A stretch of 7,133 bases of DNA from Oscillospiraceae bacterium (lineage in GTDB: Bacteria; Bacillota; Clostridia; Oscillospirales; Oscillospiraceae): positions 1 through 7,133 of the forward strand of contig JAITGH010000024.1 of the NCBI GenBank assembly GCA_031280855.1. Reading direction: 5' to 3'. A program made the translations under genes and the position numbers. Positions 1 through 5,226 of the stretch are shown piece after piece (the stretch's first letter is position 1; every line of letters starts with the position of its first letter). The notes below the pieces were generated by a model that ran no database searches, was not told the DNA's origin, and saw only the letters and a program-made list of their open reading frames with translations.

Positions 1-1155
1 GGAGAATCGCACCGCGCCGGAGTCCGGCTTCTCACGATTGACGAGTATGTTCAGCAGCGTAGTTTTGCCCGTGCCGTTATCGCCGATTAGCGCGACGCGC
101 TCGCCGCCCTTGAGGTTAAGCTCGACCGCGTCGAACAACGTGCGGGCGTCGAAGCTTTTGCCAAGCCCGTACGCGATCATTAAGTCGTCGGAGCGCATCT
201 CGCGCGAGTTAAACGCCGCTTTCAGCGACGACTCCTTACGCGGCTTCTCAATCGTGCGCATACGCTCCGCTCGCTTCATCATCGAGCGTGCGCGGATTAC
301 CAGCTTCTCATTCTGCCCGGCGGCGAAGCTTTTCATGCGGATCGCGCTGTCCATGATGCGTTTGTACTCTTTCCCCTGACGTTCGAACCGCGCCAGCGTT
401 TCCTCGTACTTGCGCTGTTTCTCCTCCGCGAAGAAGCTGTAGTTGCCGGAATAGAGTTCCGCCTTGCCCTCGACCAGCTCGACGACTCGCGTTACGACGG
501 AGTCGAGGAAATAGCGGTCGTGCGATATGACCAGCAGCGTGAGCCCGCTTTTGACGAGGTAATCCTCCAGCCACGCGGCGGCTCGCATATCGAGATGGTT
601 CGTCGGCTCGTCGAGTAACAGTATGTCGCAATCCTCGAGCAATAGCCTTGCGAGGTTAACGCGAGTCTTCTCACCGCCCGACAGCGTGGAGAACAGGCTG
701 TCGCGAAGGCTTTGCGGGATGTTCAGGCCGTTCGCGGCGATGTCGCGCTTGTAGTCGAGGTTATACGCGTCAAGCCGTTCGACTTCGCGCACGGTGGAGT
801 CGTATTCGCGAATCCGCTCCGGCGCGTCGAGCTGATTGGACAGCGCGTCGAGACGCTCCAACAGCCGCAAATGCGGCTGTTGAGCGCGTTTCAGCACGTC
901 CTCAACGGTGAACTCTGCGGGGTAGTCCGCGATTTGCTCCAGCAGTCCGACCTTGTGCCCGGAGGCGGTAATCGCGTCGCCGCTGTCGCAATCGTACTCC
1001 TCGGAGATTACGCGGAACAGCGTCGTCTTACCCGCGCCGTTCTTTCCAAGCAGTCCGACGCGCTCGCCGCTGTTCACGTCGAACGTCACTCCGTCCAGGA
1101 TGTTCTTATCTTTCTCGAACGCCTTAACGACGCTCCGCAGTGAAATCTCAATCAT
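1..1155 (-). CDS. ABC-F family ATPase (translation-factor type), C-terminal part cut by window edge
   Basis: The frame runs open from ATG 1155 to the left edge (385 codons, no stop), so the 3' end is missing. The first ATP-binding domain is complete: Walker A GKNGAGKTT at residues 37-45, signature LSGGE at 158-162, Walker B LLLLDEPT followed by NHLD at 178-189, and SHDRYFLD at 211-218. The second domain begins with Walker A GDNGTGKTT at 358-366. Between them lies a charged, probably helical linker (about 240-330), the site of the P-site tRNA interaction motif in this family. There are no membrane segments, which together with the DEPTNHLD motif marks ABC-F: soluble ribosome-binding ATPases that rescue stalled translation or protect against antibiotics. 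The subgroup (Uup, EttA, YfmR or resistance type) cannot be fixed without the C-terminus. No convincing Shine-Dalgarno precedes the ATG. The 60-aa gene ends 15 nt upstream, so translational coupling is plausible. Confidence 0.95.
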   Translation of the reverse strand, partial: MIEISLRSVVKAFEKDKNILDGVTFDVNSGERVGLLGKNGAGKTTLFRVISEEYDCDSGDAITASGHKVGLLEQIADYPAEFTVEDVLKRAQQPHLRLLERLDALSNQLDAPERIREYDSTVREVERLDAYNLDYKRDIAANGLNIPQSLRDSLFSTLSGGEKTRVNLARLLLEDCDILLLDEPTNHLDMRAAAWLEDYLVKSGLTLLVISHDRYFLDSVVTRVVELVEGKAELYSGNYSFFAEEKQRKYEETLARFERQGKEYKRIMDSAIRMKSFAAGQNEKLVIRARSMMKRAERMRTIEKPRKESSLKAAFNSREMRSDDLMIAYGLGKSFDARTLFDAVELNLKGGERVALIGDNGTGKTTLLNILVNREKPDSGAVRFS

Positions 1156-1170
1156 AACAGTAGCCGCAAG

Positions 1171-1353
1171 TCAGCGGCGATTCCGGCGGTCTGAGCGAAT
1201 CGTAACGAACGCGATGCACACTACCCCGAAGATCAGCAAAGCGTCGCCGACGTCCTGACGCGCCGTGCGTTCGCCGTTGAGGAACGTGACCACAATCAGG
1301 GCGATCGCGACCATCGCCATGAACGCGGCGGGATAGTTGCGCTTGCGCTTCAT
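1171..1353 (-). CDS. Small two-helix membrane protein, 60 aa, function unknown
   Basis: I do not recognise this protein. It has a basic N-terminus (MKRKR), a hydrophobic helix at about residues 7-25, a short charged loop (NGERTARQDVGD), a second helix at about 37-52, and a very basic tail ending RSDRRNRR. This predicts two transmembrane helices with both ends cytoplasmic by the positive-inside rule. Reality is supported by a good ribosome-binding site, AGGAGA at 1359-1364, five bases before the ATG, and by its position 15 nt upstream of the ABC-F start in the same orientation. That spacing suggests one transcript and possibly coupled translation. No function can be inferred beyond membrane residence. 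A spurious frame is possible given its size, but the start signal and hydrophobic pattern argue against it. Confidence 0.68.
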   Translation of the reverse strand: MKRKRNYPAAFMAMVAIALIVVTFLNGERTARQDVGDALLIFGVVCIAFVTIRSDRRNRR

Positions 1354-1372
1354 TGGCGTCTCCTAAATTCGG

Positions 1373-1482
1373 GATTCAGCCGCCAGAGCCTATTTAGCAA
1401 CTTCGCGTGCTGTAGATTTTGAAAGCAAATTTGCTCAAAAGATGCAGTGCGTCGAAGTTGCTAAACAGGCTCTTAGCTGATC
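1373..1482. repeat. Long imperfect palindrome (MITE-like or REP-like element)
   Basis: The outer core arms, 1385-1405 and 1453-1473, are inverted copies matching at 20 of 21 bases (right arm, read inverted, AGAGCCTGTTTAGCAACTTCG minus its last base is the same as the left arm except for one G/A change). Inside, the arms continue with several mismatches down to the perfect centre GCAAATTTGC at 1425-1434. Outside, GATTCAGC (1373-1380) and GCTGATC (1476-1482) extend the symmetry after an unpaired gap. The right part covers the activase stop codon (1475-1473) and its last two codons. No obvious target-site duplication was seen. It may be a small non-autonomous transposable element, and in RNA it would form a long hairpin that could separate the activase message from the small membrane gene. 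No transposase is present. Confidence 0.8.
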
Positions 1483-2420
1483 TGAGCTGGAAGCCCGTAG
1501 CTCTTGAATAGCTCGAGCGTCTCCTCCATGAACTCACGCGATGGCGGCGAGACGTTCATGCGGTACTTCAGCCCGAGCCGCCGGTACTTCGTCTGACCCA
1601 TCTTGTGGAACGGCAACAGCTGCACCACGTCGATCGCGTCCTTGATGGTAACGCAGAACTCCGCCGTCGCCTTGCGGTTCTCCATGCTGTCGTTGAGGTG
1701 CGGGATCAGCGGGAATCGGATCTGGAACCTTGCTCCGGCATTGGCGAGCGCGAGCGCGTTCGCCTTGATTTGCTCGTTCGGGACTCCGACGAGCCGCTTG
1801 CTGCGCTCCGAGTCCATGTGCTTGAGGTCGAACAGGAATAGGTCGACGTACGGCAGGATCTCAAGGTAGTGCTCCGTCGGGGCGAAGCCGGTGGTGTCAA
1901 GCGCGACATCGAAGCCCTCCGACTTGCACGCCATCGCGATCGCCTTGCAGAACTCGAACTGGCTCATCGGCTCGCCGCCGGAGATCGTGACGCCGCCTCC
2001 GGACTTCTCATAGTAGCGTTTGTCTTGCCGCACCTTGAGCATAACGTCCTCGACGGAGACGTGCTGAAGCGTGTTGTACAAGCCTTTACTGGGACACGCT
2101 TTCGCGCACTCCAGGCATACGGTACATTTTTCGCGGTCAACGATGGGGTAGATGATATCGTCGCCCTTGAGGTTCCGGGTGACCTCGCCCTTGCGGATCG
2201 CGCCGAACTTGCACGCCTCGAGACAGAGCCCGCAGACTTCCGTGCCGATGCACTTGATCTCCATCCATGCGAGGTCAGGAGTAAACGGCTGGGACTCCGG
2301 GCTATGACACCATACGCACGTCAAGGGACAGCCCTTGAGATACACGTCGGTGCGGATCCCCGGACCGTCGTGCAGTGAGAACTTCTGTATGTCGTAAATG
2401 TTACCCTCTATCTGGTACAT
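1473..2420 (-). CDS. Glycyl-radical-enzyme activating protein (radical SAM, two ferredoxin clusters)
   Basis: The 315-aa protein would use S-adenosylmethionine and a [4Fe-4S] cluster to abstract a hydrogen from a backbone glycine, switching on a partner glycyl radical enzyme. The N-terminal FSLHDGPGIRT motif (residues 14-24) is typical of the family. The radical SAM cluster is C31-x3-C35-x2-C38. An inserted ferredoxin domain carries C57, C63, C66, C70 and then C99, C102, C105, C109. SGGEP is at 147-151 and FDLKHMD at 197-203. Pyruvate formate-lyase activases lack the ferredoxin insert, so the partner is more likely a dehydratase-, decarboxylase-, lyase- or succinate-synthase-type enzyme; which one cannot be told. 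The frame stays open upstream to 2615, but that stretch only translates the tandem repeats. ATG 2420 follows GGAGAG (2428-2433) by seven bases and starts exactly where the family homology starts. No partner enzyme is in the window. Confidence 0.95.
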   Translation of the reverse strand: MYQIEGNIYDIQKFSLHDGPGIRTDVYLKGCPLTCVWCHSPESQPFTPDLAWMEIKCIGTEVCGLCLEACKFGAIRKGEVTRNLKGDDIIYPIVDREKCTVCLECAKACPSKGLYNTLQHVSVEDVMLKVRQDKRYYEKSGGGVTISGGEPMSQFEFCKAIAMACKSEGFDVALDTTGFAPTEHYLEILPYVDLFLFDLKHMDSERSKRLVGVPNEQIKANALALANAGARFQIRFPLIPHLNDSMENRKATAEFCVTIKDAIDVVQLLPFHKMGQTKYRRLGLKYRMNVSPPSREFMEETLELFKSYGLPAQIS

Positions 2421-2438
2421 GGCAATACTCTCCATTAC

Positions 2439-2613
2439 GCGTGGAATACGCTTGACAATGTGTCGAGACGCATGGGGAACGTCTGACAATGTGTTGAGAC
2501 GCAGGGGGGAGGGGGACGCATGGGGATACGCTTGACAATGTGTTGAGACGCGGGGGAGGGGGACGCATGGGGATACGCTTGACAATGTGTTGAGACGCGG
2601 GGGAGGGGGACGC
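2439..2613. repeat. G-rich tandem repeat array upstream of the activase gene
   Basis: Two perfect 47-bp copies lie at 2516-2562 and 2563-2609. Each is made of CGCATGGGGATACG, then CTTGACAATGTGTTGAGACG, then a GGGGGAGGGGG tract. Diverged copies of the TTGACAATGTGTTGAGA core occur further left, with the shared GACAATG starting at 2454 and 2485; at 2534 and 2581 it falls in the perfect copies. Steps are therefore 31, 49 and 47 bp; the shortest step lacks the G-tract block, and the 49-bp step has two extra bases. The array ends about 20 bp from the activase ATG, so it would be in that gene's leader or promoter region. A reading frame passes through it, giving repeated Pro/Leu/Ser peptides, but it lacks any family homology and is not considered coding. 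Confidence 0.92.
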
Positions 2614-2647
2614 AAACTTTTTGAAAAAAGTTTGACAAAAACTTTTT
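2614..2647. terminator. A/T-rich triple-arm hairpin block, possible terminator or attenuator
   Basis: Three arms alternate: AAACTTTTT (2614-2622), AAAAAGTTT (2625-2633) and AAACTTTTT again (2639-2647). The middle arm can pair with either outer arm but not both. Pairing with 2639-2647 leaves a five-base loop; pairing with 2614-2622 leaves almost none, so some closing pairs would open. Read on the minus strand the first hairpin ends in a run of T, so weak intrinsic termination of degV transcripts is possible. Read on the plus strand it also ends in T-rich sequence. The stem has only one G-C pair per arm, so a terminator call is tentative. Confidence 0.45.
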
Positions 2648-2650
2648 ATA

Positions 2651-2721
2651 TTAGCCTCTGCCACCCATGGAGGGAAACTCTCGCGCCCTTATGGCGCTCG
2701 AGTTTCGGCGGTGTGGGCTAA
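2651..2721. repeat. 70-bp imperfect palindrome
   Basis: The inner stem pairs GAAACTCTCGCGCC (2674-2687) with GGCGCTCGAGTTTC (2693-2706), with two central mismatched positions and the loop CTTAT. The outer part pairs TTAGCC and CCACC (2651-2665) with GGTG and GGGCTAA (2710-2721) around unpaired bases. It lies between degV and the activase on the shared minus-strand path and carries no reading frame of note. It looks like an intergenic palindromic repeat that would fold in RNA; no T-tract follows on either strand, so it is not a standard intrinsic terminator. Confidence 0.7.
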
Positions 2722-2793
2722 TCGAGTCCGGCGTCACTCCGGGCTCCGAGCTTGTCGGTCGCAGGGGCTAATGTGGATCCGGCGTCACGCCGG
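2715..2793. repeat. Two diverged copies of a GGGCTAAT...CCGGCGTCAC unit with small hairpins
   Basis: The stretch 2715-2742 is repeated at 2765-2793: both begin GGGCTAAT, continue with four or five variable bases, and then read TCCGGCGTCAC followed by TCCGG or GCCGG. The step is 50 bp. The second copy contains a perfect hairpin, CCGGCG-TCA-CGCCGG (2779-2793), directly next to the degV stop codon (2796-2794). The first copy keeps only the outer CCGG pairs. The second hairpin may help end or stabilise the 3' end of degV mRNA, but it has no following T-run. The 2743-2764 stretch between the copies shows nothing else. Confidence 0.65.
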
Positions 2794-3672
2794 TTACGTG
2801 GGCATTATACCACGGAAGAACAGCGCGATGCACCCTTGACCGGTGTGGCAGCCGATAGTCGGCCCGATGTGGTTGAAGATGATCTCCTTGATCTCCGGGA
2901 ATCTTTGCCTGATGCCATCTGCGAGTTCATTCGCACGTTCGCGGGCGTGAGCGTGGCTGATCATGATCGTCTGATCTGCGGCGTTGCGGATGGTCTCGCC
3001 CATATACTCGAGCATTGTCTTGAGCGCGTTCTTGATCCCGCGAGCCTTAGAGTACGCGGCGAGCTTGCCCTCGCGGTCGACTTTCAGGATCGGCTTGATG
3101 TTCAGCAATGAACCGACGAGCGCGACGGATGAGCTGATGCGACCGCCGCGTTTCAAATAGCTGAGCTCGTCGACGAAGAACCAGTGGCAGATCTCGCGCT
3201 TCGTCTTCTCGGCGAAGTCGCGGACTTCCTCGATTGTCGCGCCCTTCGCTTTCTCGAGCGCGGCGTAGTAGACAAGCAGACCCTCGCCCATCGACGCGCA
3301 GAGCGTATCCACGACGCAGAGCTTCCTGTCCGGGTACTTCTTGCGGAGTTCCTCGACCGCCATAACGGAGCTGCTGAACGTTGCGCTCAGACCTGATGAG
3401 AACGCGAGGTAGAGTATATCGCGTCCGGCGATGAGGAGCGGCTCCATACGCTCGATAAACTGAGCCGCGTTGATTGCGGCGGTGCTGGCCGATGAGCTTG
3501 CCGCCAGCAGCTCGTAGAAGCGGTCAAAAGTGATGACTTTCTCGTCGATGTTTGCCTCGTATACTTTGTCGTCTACCGTAATACTGAGCGGCACGCTTAC
3601 GAGCCCATAGCGTTCCGCGATCTCGTTCGGCAGATCGCAGCACGAGTCGGTCATTATCACATAGTCGTTCAT
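2794..3672 (-). CDS. degV: DegV family fatty-acid-binding protein
   Basis: The 292-aa length is usual for DegV proteins, which bind a fatty acid in a cleft between two alpha/beta domains; in several Firmicutes they serve as FakB subunits that present the fatty acid to the kinase FakA for phosphorylation. Visible hallmarks are the N-terminal YVIMTDSCCDLP (usually DSTADLP), a serine/threonine-rich SSASTAAIN at 60-68, SSGLSATFSSS at 92-102, LKRGGRIS at 173-180, NIKPILKV at 191-198, and the C-terminal IGPTIGCHTGQG at 269-280 followed by LFF. The frame is open back to 3855, but ATG 3672 is preceded by GGAGGT with six intervening bases and matches the family N-terminus. No FakA-like gene is in view, so use in fatty acid activation is a family-based inference. 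The gene is transcribed divergently from the radical SAM gene at 3919. Confidence 0.95.
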   Translation of the reverse strand: MNDYVIMTDSCCDLPNEIAERYGLVSVPLSITVDDKVYEANIDEKVITFDRFYELLAASSSASTAAINAAQFIERMEPLLIAGRDILYLAFSSGLSATFSSSVMAVEELRKKYPDRKLCVVDTLCASMGEGLLVYYAALEKAKGATIEEVRDFAEKTKREICHWFFVDELSYLKRGGRISSSVALVGSLLNIKPILKVDREGKLAAYSKARGIKNALKTMLEYMGETIRNAADQTIMISHAHARERANELADGIRQRFPEIKEIIFNHIGPTIGCHTGQGCIALFFRGIMPT

Positions 3673-3837
3673 GGTGTTACCTCCGGATTGCTTTTCTATT
3701 TGCGCGGTCACTATCATTATACTACAAGAGCGCAGAGTTTGACCTTCGCCGCGCTTGGCGGTTTTGGGATCGCCCTTACGGCACTTCGAAACCGAGCAAC
3801 GTCCGAGTCCCAGTCTCCTCACGCCTGAACCCTGACT
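3673..3837 (-). other. Predicted long 5' leader of degV (about 165 nt)
   Basis: If transcription starts from the promoter at 3872-3844, the degV leader is about 165 nt. Read on the minus strand it contains possible helices: CAGTC with GACTG in its first 30 nt, a six-pair CGGTTT / AAACCG stem enclosing about 24 nt, and CCGTAAGG, which resembles a GNRA-capped hairpin. I could not match it to any riboswitch or small RNA class I know. A second TATAAT on the minus strand (3721-3716) lies about 44 nt from the ATG, without a recognisable -35 at 16-18 bp; it might give a shorter leader. No small gene is supported here. Confidence 0.4.
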
Positions 3838-3843
3838 GTTCCT

Positions 3844-3872
3844 ATTATACCACATAAGGCTTCAAAAGTCAA
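3844..3872 (-). promoter_or_regulatory. Sigma-A-type promoter for degV
   Basis: On the minus strand TTGACT (3872-3867, five of six consensus bases) is followed by a 17-bp spacer and a perfect TATAAT (3849-3844), preceded by TGG, which fits the extended -10 pattern TGN. The start point would fall near 3837. The nearest downstream minus-strand gene is degV. Confidence 0.75.
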
Positions 3873-3883
3873 GACATTTTCGC

Positions 3884-3912
3884 TTGACGGAGTGTAAATT
3901 ATCTGTTAAGAT
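3884..3912 (+). promoter_or_regulatory. Sigma-A-type promoter for the radical SAM gene, leaderless geometry
   Basis: TTGACG (3884-3889, five of six) is followed by a 17-bp spacer and TAAGAT (3907-3912, four of six) with TGT directly upstream, giving an extended -10. Seven bases after the -10 is position 3919, the A of the ATG. The only purine-rich element, GGGAG at 3913-3917, is one base from the ATG, too close for normal ribosome binding. A stop codon (TAA 3907-3909) in frame rules out an upstream start. Confidence 0.65.
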
Positions 3913-3918
3913 GGGAGT

Positions 3919-5226
3919 ATGAGATACTCGTTTTGTCCGATATGCGGGTCACAGATCCGCTCGAGGCTTGTTTATGACGGTGGCGCGTACAAGCTTCGGA
4001 AGATATGCCCGGAGCACGGGCGATTCTCCGCCGTGGTATGGCGCAGTGCGGAGGGCGAGCTTCCGCGCTATTCGGCTCCGCGAGAGACCGCGCCTCCGCC
4101 GTGCGCGTCCGAGTGCGGATTGTGCGAGCGTCACCTGCAATCGACGTGCTGCGTGCTGGTGGAGGTTACGCCGCGCTGCGATCTGCGGTGCCCGGTATGC
4201 TTCGCGAACTCCGGCGGTGCAGGGCTTGGCGAGCGAGAGCGCACTGTGGCGGAGTGGTACGACGTGTTCCGCAAGCTTGTCGACGACGGGCGCACGTTCT
4301 TGCAGTTGTCCGGCGGTGAGCCTACCGTACGCGACGATCTTCCGGAGATTGTCGCCGCCGCCGTCCGTGCGGGGTGCGAGAACGTTCAGCTGAACTCGAA
4401 CGGAGTGCGGCTCGGGCGCGATCCCGAGTTTACCCGCAAGCTTGCGGACTCCGGGCTTAGCTTCGTGTTCATGCAGTTTGACGGAGTGACGGACGACGCG
4501 TACGTCACGCTTCGCGGGCGAGCGTTACTGCGCGAGAAGCTCGACGCGATCGAGCAGTGCGATCGGGCGAACCTCGGCGTGACGCTCGTGCCGACGGTCG
4601 TGCCCGGAGTGAACGACGGGCAGCTTGGCGAGATCCTGAAGTTCGGGTTCAACCGAAGCCCGGCGGTTCGAGGCGTGCACTTTCAGCCGATCTCTTATTT
4701 CGGGCGGTATCCGTCGAAGCCGCGAGACAGTGAGCGCATTACCCTGCCGGAGATTATCGCGGGGTTGGAGGCTCAAACGCACGGGCTTGTGAAGCGCGGC
4801 GACTTCTCCCACTCGACGTGCGACCACCCGCGCTGCGGGTTCCACGGCGATTTCGTGGTGATGCCGGATCGCATCGTCGCTCTGACGCGGCGCGAGTCAG
4901 TCAGCGAGAGCTGCTGCTCGCCGAAGAACGGAGCGATAAGCGACGAGGCGCTGCGGAACCGCAAGTTCGTCTCGCGCCGCTGGAAGCGTGAGAGTCTCGA
5001 CGCTTCGGGTCACGCCGAGGTCTCCGGCGACGGATTCGACGCGTTCTTGCACGCCGTCAAGCGCAACGGCTTTACGGTTACCGGGATGGCGTTTCAGGAT
5101 CGCATGACTTTGGAGGTCGAGCGTCTGCGGCGATGCTCGTTGCACGTCTGCGAGCCTGACAGCGGGCGCATTGTGCCGTTCTGCGCGTACTACAATGGGC
5201 TAGCGCGTCAGCAGTCCCAGGCATAG
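3919..5226 (+). CDS. Radical SAM protein, TrsS/MJ0619-like, 20 cysteines
   Basis: The 435-aa protein opens with a zinc-ribbon-like CPIC (C6, C9) and a CPEHG motif at 30-34, then C62-x3-C66-x2-C69, a C77-C78 pair, and the radical SAM cluster C87-x3-C91-x2-C94. SGGEP at 131-135 is the SAM-binding glycine motif, and LNSNG (158-162) and MQFDG (185-189) are strand-end motifs of the barrel. The C-terminal third has C301 and C306 (CDHPRCGFHGDF), C332-C333, and a closing region with FTVTGMAFQD, C406, C411 and FCAYYN. From recall of the families, the N-terminal CPxC...CPEHG, the CGLC box and the C-terminal pattern fit the radical SAM (seleno)protein group called TrsS, related to MJ0619 and the tetraether lipid synthase group. 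No in-frame TGA suggests selenocysteine; those sites are cysteine here. The substrate is unknown. Its end overlaps the kinase gene tail-to-tail by 27 bp. No methyltransferase partner is visible. Confidence 0.88.
   Translation: MRYSFCPICGSQIRSRLVYDGGAYKLRKICPEHGRFSAVVWRSAEGELPRYSAPRETAPPPCASECGLCERHLQSTCCVLVEVTPRCDLRCPVCFANSGGAGLGERERTVAEWYDVFRKLVDDGRTFLQLSGGEPTVRDDLPEIVAAAVRAGCENVQLNSNGVRLGRDPEFTRKLADSGLSFVFMQFDGVTDDAYVTLRGRALLREKLDAIEQCDRANLGVTLVPTVVPGVNDGQLGEILKFGFNRSPAVRGVHFQPISYFGRYPSKPRDSERITLPEIIAGLEAQTHGLVKRGDFSHSTCDHPRCGFHGDFVVMPDRIVALTRRESVSESCCSPKNGAISDEALRNRKFVSRRWKRESLDASGHAEVSGDGFDAFLHAVKRNGFTVTGMAFQDRMTLEVERLRRCSLHVCEPDSGRIVPFCAYYNGLARQQSQA

Noticed and set aside
38..1143. Several plus-strand and other-frame open frames inside the ABC-F gene
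   Set aside because: The minus-strand frame carries all ABC motifs without interruption; the others are by-products of GC-rich codon use.
2439..2613. CRISPR array
   Set aside because: The repeats are directly adjacent copies with no unique spacers of regular length, and no cas gene is present.
2421..2615. N-terminal extension of the activase, starting at 2615
   Set aside because: The extra 65 codons only translate the tandem repeats into Pro/Ser/Leu-rich copies; family homology and a good ribosome-binding site both point to ATG 2420.
2451..2637. Repeated TTGACA hexamers on the plus strand as a row of promoters
   Set aside because: No -10-like hexamer lies 16-18 bp downstream of any copy, and no plus-strand gene follows.
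2803..2808. TATAAT on the minus strand near the degV 3' end as a promoter for the activase
   Set aside because: It lies within degV codons, has no recognisable -35, and would give a leader of nearly 400 nt.
3673..3855. N-terminal extension of DegV, starting at 3855
   Set aside because: ATG 3855 lies upstream of the predicted transcription start, has no homology, and ATG 3672 has a near-perfect Shine-Dalgarno and the family N-terminus.
3919..5226. Selenocysteine in the radical SAM protein
   Set aside because: No in-frame TGA occurs; the positions that I recall as possible selenocysteine in relatives are cysteine here.
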